Below the pieces are notes generated by a model that ran no database searches, was not told the origin of the DNA, and saw nothing but the letters and a program-made list of their open reading frames with translations. From Pseudoips prasinana (taxonomy: Eukaryota > Arthropoda > Insecta > Lepidoptera > Nolidae): 64,000 nt of DNA. The DNA lies in NCBI GenBank assembly GCA_951640165.1, contig OX621257.1, positions 4,661,201 through 4,725,200 of the forward strand. Direction: 5' to 3'. Made by a program: the position numbers and the translations under genes. This document shows, one piece after another, positions 32,105 to 42,873 of the stretch; position 1 is the first letter of the stretch, and each line of letters starts with the position of its first letter.

Positions 32105-32800
32105 CAGGGTTCGCCATCGACGGACACGTCGCGGAGGACATCATCATAACTTAATACATACAAGAAACGTAAGAATCATCTGTGCTTGATTACAACTATA
32201 ACTTGGCCGGATTTTTATTTTAAGTAAATGTTTATTCAGAATGGCCCTGACCGAGAAAGTCTCATGTTCTGTTTATTTTTACATAAGGCTAGGCTACGCC
32301 ACAGGGCGACAGAGGTCAGTGTGGACTCAAGTCTTCTGGCAGATATGACTGCAAACTAAATAACAGGGTCTGATGGCATCCTGCTTGAGGTGGAGTCAGG
32401 GGTTATTGACGTAGAGATGCTTGAAGGGTTTCATATCCTGTCCAGCAGAAGAAACTTACTTTTGCATTGTTGGTGTGGATTTCTACTGCGTGTTATTTGT
32501 TATAGAAGGAATCTGAAACAATAACAGAAAAGATATGCACGACTTTTGATAAGTTTGGATTAAAGAATAAAAACATATACATATTTTTTACACTTCATAT
32601 CTAATTACATTATAATAGTTATACATATAGCTCATGTTAAGCATGACTTGATGATGACGCGTGTTTCACGCTTTTTGTTTAGCCAAAAAGTACACATATT
32701 ATGTACACAGATGGAAAGCGTTCGGAGATAACATGAGTTCCATGATTTGTCGAACCAAAAAGTGCTTAACACCCCTAAAGAAGATTTGACTTAAAAATAA
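32105..32800. other. 3' UTR remnant, then no gene recognised
   Basis: Bases 32105-32150 (GTTCGCCATCGACGG, ATCATCATAAC) are likely the 3' end of the preceding LINE. I see nothing in the remainder. Confidence 0.4.
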
Positions 32801-33407
32801 AACCGGCCAAGTGCGAGTCGGACTCGCCCATCAAGGGTTCCGTAGCAGCCAGTATTTCAGTTGATTAAATGAAAGGTAAATTGCGGTTTACGATTTATGA
32901 CGTATTAAAAAAAATACTTACTAGATCTCGTTCAAACCAATTTTCGTTGTTAGTTTGCGTGGTAATGTATATCATATATTTTTTTAGTTTTATCATTCTC
33001 TTATTTTAGTAGTTACAGGGGGGGGGGGGGGGGGGGGCATTCATTTTACCACTTTGGAAGTATCTCTCGCGCAAACTATTCAGTTTAGAAAAAAAATATA
33101 TTAGAAAACTCAATATTAATTTTGATGACCTATCCATAGATACACCACGTGTATTGGAAAGATGAAAAAAAAAATTGAGTTTCTGTTCTATGTATGGGAA
33201 CCCCCAAAATTATTGTTATTTTTCTATTTTTGTGTAAAAATCTTAATGCGGTTCACAGAATACATCTACTTACCAAGTTTCAACAGTACAGCTCTTATAG
33301 TTTCGGGAAAAAGTGGCTGTGACATACGGACGGATAGACAGACAGATAGACATGACGAATCTATAAGGATTCCTTTTTTTGCTATTTGGCCTCGGAACCC
33401 TAAAAAG
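32801..33407 (+). repeat. Repeat family W, long variant
   Basis: It begins CCGGCCAAGTGCGAGTCGGA and ends CTCGGAACCCTAAAAAG. At about 600 bp it is twice the length of the 16464 copy. It contains a 20-base poly-G run and GACGGATAGACAGACAG near the end. Confidence 0.75.
33018..33037 (+). repeat. Poly-G run of 20
   Basis: Twenty consecutive G inside the long family-W repeat. Confidence 0.9.
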
Positions 33408-33439
33408 TAAGTCCAATGTCTCTAAATCACGTCTGAGGC

Positions 33440-33625
33440 CCGCTAGGCGGATTGAGCAGTAGTGACCATTGCCTACAACAAGAAATACATATTTTGATAT
33501 ATTGTGGACACGGGTCTCAATCGTGATAACGATTTAAGGAAAATCATTACCTTTAGGTTACCCGACGTTTCGGCATGGATTGCACCAGCCGTGGTCACTG
33601 GTCGATTGGTGTGGCTCGGCAGCGT
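33440..33625 (-). repeat. Dispersed repeat with GAAACGTCGGG motif, possibly Penelope-related
   Basis: Minus strand: CACGGCTGGTGCAATCCATG, CCGAAACGTCGGGTAACC, AAATCGTTATCACGATTGAG. The GAAACGTCGGG phrase recurs at the ends of Penelope-like and related retroelements, where it can belong to a hammerhead ribozyme core (established for the group). Here the CUGAUGA half is not clean (CTGGTGC), so the assignment is tentative. Confidence 0.35.
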
Positions 33626-33783
33626 AGTCTCCGTGAAGCTTGGGTTTCGGTATCTACCCTCGCATGGTCTTGATATTGGAACGAAGTTCCTTATCGCGCA
33701 TTGTGAAAGGGGGCTAGACGGAAAAAAATCTTACGGAAAGTTGTCACGACACTTTTTGCAGCTGTGCGGCGTGCGCATGTTTC

Positions 33784-33789
<6 letters not shown>

Positions 33790-33816
<27 letters not shown>

Positions 33817-33817
33817 T
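33790..33817. repeat. (CT)n microsatellite
   Basis: About 14 CT units after two CTGT units. Confidence 0.9.
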
Positions 33818-34654
33818 ATAGAAAGCAAGCCAGATATTTTCATTTCTATTTCGCATTGAACAGTGTGGTGTCGCGACGATTATTTTTGTTGAGTGTATAC
33901 AGGTTTTTTGTACATAATAAATAATAATAAATAACTTCGTTCCATCCGGGTGTCCCTTGACACCTCACAAGTTTTTTTCTTGTACGGAAGTATCGGTACA
34001 CACAACACTAATGACATCAGCGCCCGGGCATAATATATAGTAGAAATACATAATCATCATTTTGGAACAACCCGGATCCTGAACCACTGAGCAACCGAGA
34101 TCCACGGCACTGAACTTATAATATGACTCCGAATCGAATTTCCCTTAAAATGTTCTCGAAAGAATAAGATAAAATAAATTTAGTAGATTAACTCGACTGA
34201 GCTACTTTACGCTTGAATATTTCGAAGCGTTTTAATCAAACTTTTTTATGTCCTTTAAGGGAACACAGCGTAACCTAACGCAAGGAACATCTTAAAAATA
34301 TTGGCAATTATTTCTTAAATACTTGTCCATCCACTTATGAGAAGTGGTGGAAAGAATACCTATTATTTATTATTTATTTTATTTATTTATAACTTTTACA
34401 CATCCCAATCAATAGTACATAGGAGGATTAATGCCCAAGGCATTTTCTGCCAGTCAACCTTAGGGTGGTGCAGATATAGCATGGTAGGTGCACGGATCAT
34501 ACCATTATCAAAAAGTATGAAAGCAGGGGCTATACTAAGCGACTTCTAAAAAAGTAAGAACTGGACATCACAATACTATACTATGGCATACTATATTATA
34601 CAATACTATATGATAATATACCGAGGCTAGATTCCGACCGAAGTAACTATAAAA
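33818..34654. other. No gene recognised
   Basis: It contains TTATTTATTTT repeats near 34355-34390 and AATGCCCAAGGCATTTTCTG near 34428, possibly the inverted 3' UTR of a LINE. No credible frame. Confidence 0.4.
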
Positions 34655-34979
34655 TCTATATACATATAATAAAATCGTAGGAAAGTCAAAACTATATATT
34701 GAATATTTTTTTTAAAGTGTATTTGGGGCGTGATCTACAATCGACATCGAAACCAAAAATAAAGTTTTTAGAATTTTGGTCTGTTTGTCTGTATGTATGT
34801 CCGGGCTAAACTCAAAAAGTACTGCATGGATTTACTTCAAATTTTGCATGAATATTAAGACTAAAGACTAAGAGGTCGGGTCAACATATAGGCTACATAT
34901 TATCACGCTATCACCTACGGGGGAGGAGCTGTGATCATTTATAAAGTTTAACGCGGGTAAAACCGCGGGGCACAGCTAG
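34655..34979 (+). mobile_element. Short non-autonomous Helitron, complete
   Basis: 5' TCTATATACATATAATAAAA after A; 3' hairpin ACGCGGGTAAAACCGCGGGG and CACAGCTAG followed by T. At 325 bp it is a single-unit relative of the array at 23237 and the clearest model of the complete unit. Confidence 0.9.
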
Positions 34980-35004
34980 TAAATTAATAAAGTAATAAAT
35001 AATG

Positions 35005-35215
35005 TCTTTCAGTTCGAATTTCGGCCACGGCGGCCAGTCTCAATGGAGACTAGCCATCTGCACGAAACATATAACAGTGCACAAGTGTGTGCGCAAACAA
35101 ATGGGAATTTCCACGACTAGCGGATAGAGTTCAGGTGCACGATGCCTTGAAGTGCTCTCCGCGGCATGCGGCACGAGGACGTGATACCGCCAACACCCAG
35201 ACTCACCTATCAATT
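35005..35215 (-). repeat. SINE family C copy
   Basis: The complement of family C: GAATTTCGGCCACGG, CTCAATGGAGACTAGCCA, GCACAAGTGTGTGCGC and GAAGTGCTCTCCGCGGCATG. Confidence 0.7.
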
Positions 35216-35312
35216 TATTTTCATCAATTACATCAAAGACATAAGAGAACTGCCTTTTAGTGCCAGTCAGTCCACTTTTTAAGTGGAACTATTCATTTTA
35301 TAACTCCTCCAT

Positions 35313-35478
35313 TTTTTTTTCTGATTAAATTCGTTGCGGTATCCAAGAAACTTAAAGCGATTCTCCGGGACATGCCTGAGCCTCACCGCTCAGTGTCATT
35401 TCATTGTGTGCCACTGTTGATCCTGGCTCACAGGAGTTGCAGTGGTGGGTAAGAGGGAGGGACTAGTCCCGATGAAAA
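35313..35478 (-). repeat. Repeat family F copy
   Basis: Shares with the plus-strand copy at 40008-40166: GCGATTCTCCGGGACATGCC, CCACTGTTGATCCTGGCT and GTGGTGGGTAAGAGGGAGG (complement there). Confidence 0.75.
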
Positions 35479-35795
35479 AAAAACTGCCTTTTAGGTATTT
35501 TAAGTCAAAACTCCTGACATGGTTGGTAAAAAAATGCTTTTACACAATAATTATATATATATATCGGCGCAACTACATTAATTAACCAAAAACAAATGCG
35601 TCATAGGAGTAGTTTTAAGTCTTTGTTTAAATTACTCTTAAATAGTTAGTTAGACTTAATGAATTTAGTGTTAAAAATCAAGTTACGATTTATAAACCAT
35701 CTTAACATTTGTACAATTGATGATTTTAATAGTTTAATTTACATTCGTTCATCGAACAAAGAAAATACGTAACATGTTTGTCACCGCACATTTCG
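35479..35795. other. No gene recognised
   Basis: AT-rich; a short (TA)n at about 35554. Confidence 0.4.
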
Positions 35796-35803
35796 TATAA
35801 ATA
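35796..35803 (+). promoter_or_regulatory. TATA box candidate of an LTR-like or promoter-like leader
   Basis: TATAAATA precedes CGGCCGACGGGTCGAGTACA. With the 571-bp insert removed, the leader continues at 36409 to AATAAAACTTCACG (36464) and an ATG at 36507. TATA plus AATAAA within about 100 bp is typical of an LTR, but no TG..CA ends or second LTR is seen. Confidence 0.35.
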
Positions 35804-35826
35804 CGGCCGACGGGTCGAGTACAAAT

Positions 35827-36397
35827 TGGTATTTTGACTCTGCCACTCACCATCCAAGTAAATTGGTGGTACAGGCGGTCAATTACACTCCCCTCCGACT
35901 CACAATTAAGCACCGTCGTCCGAAGCACGTCTTAGACGATCCGGACGACGAGACCACCGTTTACCTTGACCACATCAAATCGATTAGAGACTCTCGCAAC
36001 ACTGCACAACCGATATTTCGTACTCGCCGGACGCGAGTACGACCGCGAACGCGTCGCGACCACCAGCGCCCTCCATGACCCTTAGTTTGCATTCGATCCG
36101 ACGAATGCCCGCTCCGGACCTAAACCGGTAGCGAGGCCCGCGTCGCGCATTAACGTAGAGCGACAGTTGCACAAAATCCCCTAAAACCACGATATCTTGC
36201 CCTCTCCACGTCAGTATCCGCCCAGAGCCGAGGTTCGAGCCCCACAGGGGGCGCCTTCCGGCGCGGGTACTTAGTTTGTAGTTGAATTTTTGCTAGGCGG
36301 TTAGAGCCCACGCTCACCCCTACTGTCCGGTGAAGCAGTAAAAGCCGAAAGGCTAACTGCACGCGTCATGTTAAAAAAAAAAGAAAAAAAAAAAAAA
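35827..36397 (+). mobile_element. Poly(A)-tailed retroposon with 11-bp target duplication
   Basis: CGAGTACAAAT occurs at 35816-35826 and 36398-36408, exactly bracketing the insert, which ends in about 25 bases of A with one G. The 3' part (GGTTAGAGCCCACGCTCACC, TGTCCGGTGAAGCAGTAAA) recurs inverted at 50909-51076. A small frame (35863-36078, MVVQAVNYTPLRL...) shows no known motif. It is GC-rich. It could be a 5'-truncated R1/L1-type LINE or a SINE. Confidence 0.85.
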
Positions 36398-36506
36398 CGA
36401 GTACAAATCACTTTCGCTCGAGCCGTCGGACCGTACGGATCACCTTGTATCGAAGATTGTTATGGAATAAAACTTCACGAAACATATTTCGGGTTTTACT
36501 ATCGCC

Positions 36507-36626
36507 ATGAGTAAACAACCTTCAGTGGATAACCAACGTGCAGATAATAGTGACGTCAGTCTTGCTGACGTCATCATGATTAAAGACAACGATACACCCT
36601 TTTCTCCGTTATATATATATATATAA
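36507..36626 (+). other. Short frame following the TATA/leader segment
   Basis: The 39-residue frame MSKQPSVDNQRADNSDVSLAD... begins soon after the leader with ATCGCCATGA context and runs into a (TA)n stretch that supplies its stop. It could be the start of a truncated gag or of a lost gene. No homology is recognised. Confidence 0.3.
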
Positions 36627-36892
36627 TTAACGATATAGTAAATGACATTTGTATGAAAAATTAATTAATTTACTTGACGCAATGTAATTTATAGTTTTTT
36701 TGATTTAAATATGTAAGTATTACTTATTTTTTCAATATTTGCATGCCTGTAATAGGTACACAAAATTGTCGCCAATATATCTGGTTCGTTAACCTATATT
36801 CTAAGCGAATAAATGATTTCTGATTTAAATAACAACAATACTTTTCATATCAAATTAAATCAAATTTCCGTTTATATTTATTATTATCATTA

Positions 36893-36935
36893 ATACATTT
36901 TCCGTTACACCCGTGTAGTGTAACGGAAAATGTAT
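36893..36935. repeat. Perfect 17-bp inverted repeat, 9-nt loop
   Basis: ATACATTTTCCGTTACA (36893-36909) pairs with TGTAACGGAAAATGTAT (36919-36935). Confidence 0.75.
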
Positions 36936-37346
36936 TTCGCTACTAGAGAAGTAGTTTAGGTTACGACGTCTTGTCGTAAGTCGTCGACGTAGGACGTCTT
37001 GTCATGGTACTATTAATAAAATGAATATCTTCTCCTGAATATGCTTCTATTTACCAGCATCCAAAACTGCTATCCCGTCTGGACGTCGAGTTCCCAGAAA
37101 AAGAAATAGCAATGCGTCATGAACTTAAACAATTATTAGTTGTTTAGAAATCTACATAATGCGGGATTGAATTAATTGTAATTGTACTTTTCCATCGAGA
37201 TAAGGGAACCTGTAATGGTAGAATTAAGTTGGAGCCAATAAATAAATAAATATTTTGAAATAAGTATTTTAGTTTGCTATCAGGATTTTTGTTTCGCATA
37301 TGGAATTTTGTGTAATACATGAGTAAGATTTTTTTATTGTCAGTTG
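36936..37346. other. No gene recognised
   Basis: GACGTCTTGTC occurs twice (36965, 36993) around a short palindromic stretch; otherwise unassigned. Confidence 0.4.
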
Positions 37347-37445
37347 AATCATCATCATCATCACATATCAGGCAAAAGACTTCCCCAAAAATCTCCACAA
37401 TTGCCGACCTTGCGCTACTCATATCCAGCAGCTTCCAGCGACCCT
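37347..37445 (-). pseudogene. 3' end of an RTE-type LINE, short
   Basis: Complement gives RVAGSCWI, QLWRFLGKSF and an ATGATGATGATG tail (ATCATCATCATC on plus at 37347), matching the end of the copies at 29246 and 55549. Confidence 0.6.
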
Positions 37446-37992
37446 CACAAACAAATGTCAGTAAATACTACCCTTATTTATAATTGAATTAAGATCACCC
37501 CGGTGTCGATTTGATTGATTCAAGTCTGAAAACTTTTATAAAACGTAATATTGCCAATCAATAAAATAGCGATCAATCATTGCTATCATATTTCTTGTCT
37601 CCATTAATTTCGTTCGGATACCAACTAATAATTTTGTTATGAAAGTTGGTGGTTCAGTTTTTAGACGTATCATCTGTATTCTGCATTCTTCTAGTGGCAG
37701 CTAATTTCACTGCGTCTATAGATGATCTGCTGTGCTCATCGCACCTATAAAACCCAGCAATGTAACAAAAACTTTAACACATTTAAACTTTCGTGTGGAT
37801 GAGGGTTCACAGGAAACGTTTAGTGCTAGGTAAGCCTATATTGTAGAATCCTTTCTCTAGATTTGCAATCAATTTCTTATTTGTACTAATACATATAATA
37901 ATAATAAATATGTTAGGACAACATAACCACAAAAGAAGGTAGAGCTTGTACTTTGGGCGACCAGACAACTGTTAAACATAGTTATATATTTC
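37446..37992. other. No gene recognised
   Basis: Unassigned AT-rich sequence. Confidence 0.4.
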
Positions 37993-37995
37993 TAA

Positions 37996-38489
37996 GGGTC
38001 TGTTTCACAATGTTCAGGTAAAGTCCTGAATAAGCTACTTGTAACTTATCTATCGAATAAAGACATCGTTTGCGTTTCGTAATCCATAAATAGTACTAAG
38101 GGTCTGTCACACAATGTCCCGATAAAGTCCCGAATAAGCTACTTGCAACTTATCTATCGAATAAAGACATCGTTTGCGTTTCATAATCCATAAATAGTAC
38201 TACCTGTCAAATAAACTGCAAAGTAAACTATTGGTCAGATCAAGCTTCAGATAGCTGATTAACTGATAGATAAGTTATCTGACAGATGTCATTCGATGCT
38301 TATTTCGGTGGTGTTTATTGTTAGAATTGTGTTTTATTGCGAATAATTTAATAAAATGGTAATATTTGATACTATTGAAGACGAAATTGATGAATTGTTT
38401 GATCGTGTAACGGAACCGCGCATAAATCCATGTTTTCTGATACTTAGTCAGTTAGTTATCTGATACTTACCTTATCAAAAAACAGACCC
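37996..38489 (+). mobile_element. Harbinger-like MITE with duplicated 5' end
   Basis: The ends GGGTCTGTTT and AAACAGACCC are flanked by TAA (37993-37995 and 38490-38492), the 3-bp duplication expected for PIF/Harbinger. The first 104 bp are tandemly repeated (starts at 37996 and 38100, both with GTCTGT.ACACAATG and AAAGACATCGTTTGCGTTTC). A 35-residue acidic frame at 38356-38463 (MVIFDTIEDEIDELFDRVTE) may be the N-terminal scrap of the parent transposase or associated protein. Confidence 0.75.
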
Positions 38490-38799
38490 TAAATCGTAAA
38501 TATTATAGATAAATTACACCCACACAGAACAAATAATCGTGTTCATCACACTAATATTTGTCTCGGGTGGAATTCGAAACCACGATAAGAGAGCTTTTGG
38601 TTATATTAATATTTTAGGCAACGTTACCAATTCTCAACCAGCCAACTACGCAGGATTTATAGATTATGCAAAACGAATGACATGGCATAGATCTATTTTT
38701 TAACAGCACTCTTTTCAGCGTGAAGGTTATCTGCTAAGTTTTTAAGTAAAGTCATTCAAAGTTTATTAATGTAGTATCTTACTTTTATATAAGTAAATA
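38490..38799. other. No gene recognised
   Basis: Unassigned sequence. Confidence 0.4.
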
Positions 38800-39060
38800 A
38801 AATAAAATAAAAAAGGTTTTTATTCACGTAGACTTTAAAAAAGCGCTTGTAAATAGTCAGAACATGTTTGTAGTAATACAGTTATTATTTCTAGTTAATT
38901 ATTATAGATATTTAGGTACACGGAATATTAGAACATTTATACAATTTATTTTATAATGGTAGTGATATTTAGCTAGCTTGTATTAAGTTATTGTCAAGGA
39001 GATTATGTTTAGGTTTAATTATTGAAATTTATATTTTACTACATACTGTCTGAATGGTTC
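38800..39060 (+). repeat. Repeat family R copy
   Basis: AATAAAATAAAATAAAAAAGG precedes TTTTTATTCACGTAGAC, then GCTTGTAAATAGTCAGAAC and GTCAAGGAGATTATGTTTAG. Confidence 0.75.
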
Positions 39061-39194
39061 TGTCTATATTAAGGTATGAATTCAGCATTATTATTATAAC
39101 GGACCTTGTGTTTAAAACGACGGTCGCTCTTTAATGCTACCACCGGATCCAATGCGCCCCAACTGAGAAGACCCAGCGAAACAAACTCAAAGAA

Positions 39195-39312
39195 CAGTAG
39201 TATATGTAGTATATCAGTTATCTGGTTTCCATAGTACAAGCACAAGCTCTGGTTAGTTTGGGTACAGATGGCCGTGTGTAAAAAATGTCCCAGGATATTA
39301 TTATTATTATAA
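39195..39312 (+). repeat. SINE family A, 3' half
   Basis: GTAGTATATCAGTTATCTGG, CATAGTACAAG with a 6-bp CACAAG repeat, GATGGCCGTGTGTAAA and an ATT-rich tail; 5'-truncated. Confidence 0.8.
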
Positions 39313-40007
39313 TGCCAAGCGTAAATCTTGTATTTTCTTTACAAAACACAGTTCACACTCTGGCTTATAAGTTTCTTTGAGTGCAACTTGTAACTGGCAA
39401 GCTTTATAAAAATAATTTAATAGGGTAATGGAGAGGGCTATATTCGCAGTTACCTTGGGAAGATAGGCATGGCGCTCAAAGCCCCAGTGGCCGCCGCTTG
39501 GGCAGAAAGGTGGCAATAGTAGGCGACCACGAACCTGAAGACACAGCGTTGGCGGGTATTTCACAAGGTCGCCATCCGATTTTCTGAGAGAAATCGTCGG
39601 ATTCCGTTAACGAGACATTAGCCATGTGGAGTTCAGTGGGTTGAAATGGCATCCCACAACCATCTCCATAGTAAATATATTATCTCAGACCAAACTAGTG
39701 TTAGTATAGTTTACATCTAACAGGACAAAAAACAGAATAGTTATTACGCACGTGGCATGTAAACGTAACCAATGTTCCAGTATCGGGGCTTGTCTCACTT
39801 ATCATTTATAGTTTTCAGGATGACGTTGGGGCCTTCGGAAGCACTGCAGTTGCGCGGCAGCCCCATCAACACCTTGAACGTGTTATTGCATTATACGCGC
39901 AAGCCGCTATATATGGCCCTCTGAATGTAGCAGATCCACAGACTTCATTTATAGAACGCCTGAAAGTACGCTGTAAATAGTGTAGACTTTAGTCATGCAT
40001 TTTGCAG
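39313..40007. other. No gene recognised; possible retroelement debris
   Basis: GGAGAGGGCTATATTCGCAG and GCGACCACGAACCTGAAGAC near 39430-39545 have the look of decayed LINE coding sequence. The translation has several stops and I cannot assign it. Confidence 0.35.
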
Positions 40008-40166
40008 ATGGGACTCGTCCCTCCCTCTTACCCACCACTGCAACTCCTGTAAGCCAGGATCAACAGTGGCGCACAATGAAATTACACTGAGCTGTGAGGC
40101 TTAAGCATGTCCCGGGGAATCGCCTTAACTGTCTTGGATACCGCACCAAATAAATCAGGAAGAAAG
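40008..40166 (+). repeat. Repeat family F copy
   Basis: CTCCCTCTTACCCACCACTG, AGCCAGGATCAACAGTGGC and GCATGTCCCGGGGAATCGCC match the complement of 35313-35478. Confidence 0.75.
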
Positions 40167-40531
40167 AAGGAAAGGTTAGGAAATGATGATTCCACTTCCC
40201 TCTAGAGCACAGTGGGCCCAACAGAATTGTACGTAACGAGGCTGGGGCATCATAAAACGAGAGAATTAGAACTAAAGAAGCCAGGTGTAAAAGCACTGAG
40301 GATCAATTTAAGAGTACTAAGTGAGCTGTTATATTTGATTCCAGTAATAGGCATTTTGCAGATCTGCGAGCCAACATGTTAAAGCGGATAGCCATCGCCC
40401 TGTGCTCACGCACATTATCCAGTAAAGTCAAAGTCAAAAATCATTTATACCGTAAAAATTTTACATTTATGTGGAATCGTCATATTTTTTTACCCTACCG
40501 TGCAGTGGATGACGTGCAGCTACTGAGAAAC
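40167..40531. other. No gene recognised
   Basis: Unassigned sequence. Confidence 0.4.
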
Positions 40532-40631
40532 AACGACAAGTAATTTGGTAATTCAAGCAACACTTTGTTTGTTGAACAAGCCTTTGTTCAACAAACAAAG
40601 TGTTGCTTGAATTACCAAATTACTTGTCGTT
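40532..40631. repeat. Perfect 100-bp palindrome (48-bp arms, 4-nt centre)
   Basis: Arm 40532-40579 (starts AACGACAAGTAATTTGG, ends GTTTGTTGAACAA) is exactly complementary to 40584-40631. The centre is GCCT. No target duplication or known terminus flanks it. Confidence 0.95.
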
Positions 40632-41096
40632 CTTTCAAGGGTCTGCTAAGGTCAAGTAAGTAAGACGGAGTTCTATAAAGAGCATGTCAGATCACACCGA
40701 TTGCTGATATGGACTACAGAATGAAAAGAGCAACCGTTGTCAAAATTCAGCTAGGAACACTTATTCTAGATATAGTGCAGGATTAAGTGGCATAGATTTA
40801 CAACTTTCTAAGAATCATACGTTTTGGATTTGATCCAAGTTGGAGTTTCCATTGAGAATATTAGATTCATCTCAATTCTACGGAAGACCGTCTCTTCCCA
40901 CAATGTGAATTTGACGGCGCGTATTTTCCTCGGGGGTATAATTTAAGTTATTCCAACACCAATATAATACATTCGTATATCTTTTGTGAAAATATTCAAG
41001 GCTTTATTTAAAATCGGCTGCAGAAAGAAAGTTTTGTTAAGAAAATTTCTTGATACCCTCCGAAGTCTGGGAGTTGGCGGCATTACTGAGGTCGTG
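40632..41096. other. No gene; SINE C fragment at its end
   Basis: CCGAAGTCTGGGAGTTGGCGG at about 41059 is the middle of SINE family C. The rest is unassigned. Confidence 0.45.
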
Positions 41097-41545
41097 GGTT
41101 AGTCATAGTCATAGTCATTTATTCATAAACAATATCAATTGTGTTTGAATGTAACATAAAAGATTAAAATATTAGTACAATTATCAATATTATCTAAATT
41201 CTCTAATAAGCCAACATAACCAAAAACATAAATATCAAATAATCATAACAATACATATAAATTTAATCTACATAACCAAAAACATAAATGTAAAATAATG
41301 AAAACCATACATACGTCAATCTAGAACGAATTGAAAATAAAATGTCAAACAAAATGTCAATAATAATAATATCATGTCAAATAAACACTACAGACTATCT
41401 ATGGAGTATAGACATCTTTCTAGAAGATACGCTTTCAATTTATTTTTGAACTGTTTACTATATAGTTCAATTTTTAATTCCGAAGGAAGCTTATTGAAAA
41501 CCTTCACCGATCGATAATACGAGCTATGCTGTAACGCCTTCAATT
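41097..41545 (-). pseudogene. CR1-like 3' end, coding C-terminus plus UTR
   Basis: Minus strand 41545-41387 reads LQHSSYYRSVKVFNKLPSEL, then QFKNKLKAYLLERCLYSIDSL and stop, the normal CR1-type ORF2 terminus. A UTR follows with ATGTAACATA-rich sequence, ending in a TGACTA repeat (GTCATAGTCATAGTCAT on plus at 41103). It is 5'-truncated. It overlaps in homology with the end of the element at 42874, so it is probably a separate copy. Confidence 0.7.
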
Positions 41546-42873
41546 ATTGCAGAGCAATGTAATGGAATCTTATAAGACTACGATTTTAAAACTACAATCT
41601 TAAACCTATTACGGTAATTTTTATATCAATTTAAACCTTATTCTAATACCTAATTAAATATCTAAAATAACAAAACTGTAGACTTAAACCTACAACTTAC
41701 CTTATTATACTAATTAATAATACAGAAACATTAGTTACTTTTTATTTTTTAATCTGTGTATCGCCTACGCTGTATTCATTGAGTGAAGTGTTGTATGCAA
41801 TGAACGGGATTACCGTCCGTTCACTCGCAGGTTCCGCTCATCGTGACATTTTTTGCATATCATGCACTCGACGAAATACTACGCTACTGCTGAGTTGTTC
41901 CTAAATTTTTTTATAAACTCATAATTTAAATATAAATTTAAATAGTACCAACGCGTACATTGTTCTAACAAAACGCCGTATATCTATACATATAAAGTGT
42001 GTTAGTGTTTAAACCCCACTTGGGTGAGTGTTGTACATTATTTTATGTTACTGCGCAGTAATTGGTAATAACTATTGTGTTCGTAGTTCATAGTAATCAT
42101 CTACATTTATACAATCATTATTCGCTATGATCGTAGCTTCATTTTAATACCTACATGTTCACCGTCCTAGTAAATTCATTAGTGTAAAATATGTACGTGC
42201 TAAAACTGCTAGTCATTGTAGAACGTAGTTTCTTTTGTGTAGATTGTTTATGTAATTTAAAGGTTCTGCCAATATATATTTTTCTAACTATCTAATTCTT
42301 CATTTAAATCTAAAGCTGTCAACGAACTACGTATTAGAAAATAATTTTGTTATATTTTTTATTCTTTCACCCACATTATATAATATGTAACTTTAAATAA
42401 AAAGTGTGCAATGCTATGACTGCTTCATTAACTATCACTATTTAGTATCAAATACCACTACCCATATTCATCAATCATTACTACTTTTCACCGCTACTGA
42501 GTTCGATGTTGCAGTCATAGTAGGAAATCGGACATTTTGCTGAATGCCTAAATTGTGTGCATTTCAGGGTTTCTTTTCTACGGAGTATACTTACCACCTA
42601 TAAATACACCACGTCTCCGAAGATCACTCCACCTCATCAGTTCCGGAACTCAATCTACAGCCTTAAGACTGCGCCGGACATCACTACACTACTACCAGGG
42701 GAGTGGTATTTTAAATTGTCAGATCGTACCCACAATCGTGTGATAAACCTACGACCCTTCTACCTAACTTTTTTATCTTGACACGCGGCAGAGTGTCGGC
42801 CAAGTTAATTTTTTTCTTTGGTAATTAAATTATTTTTTAAAATTGATCTTTAGTCTTTTCTTCTTCTACCCAC
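41546..42873. other. No gene recognised (1.3 kb)
   Basis: Mostly AT-rich. Bases 42560-42790 are GC-richer with a TATAAATAC near 42599 and a pyrimidine-rich CATTTCAGG just upstream, but no continuous frame or known motif. Family membership is unknown. Confidence 0.4.

Noticed and set aside
33504..33821. 105-residue frame ending in a Ser/Leu run
   Set aside because: The C-terminus is translated (CT)n microsatellite and the start lies in a dispersed repeat.
35863..36078. 71-residue basic protein
   Set aside because: Inside a poly(A) retroposon; Arg richness reflects GC-rich sequence and no family is recognised. Kept only as a remark.
42555..42781. Two overlapping frames and a TATA-like site suggesting a gene
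   Set aside because: No conserved motif, both frames short, no downstream continuation; reported only as an unassigned stretch.
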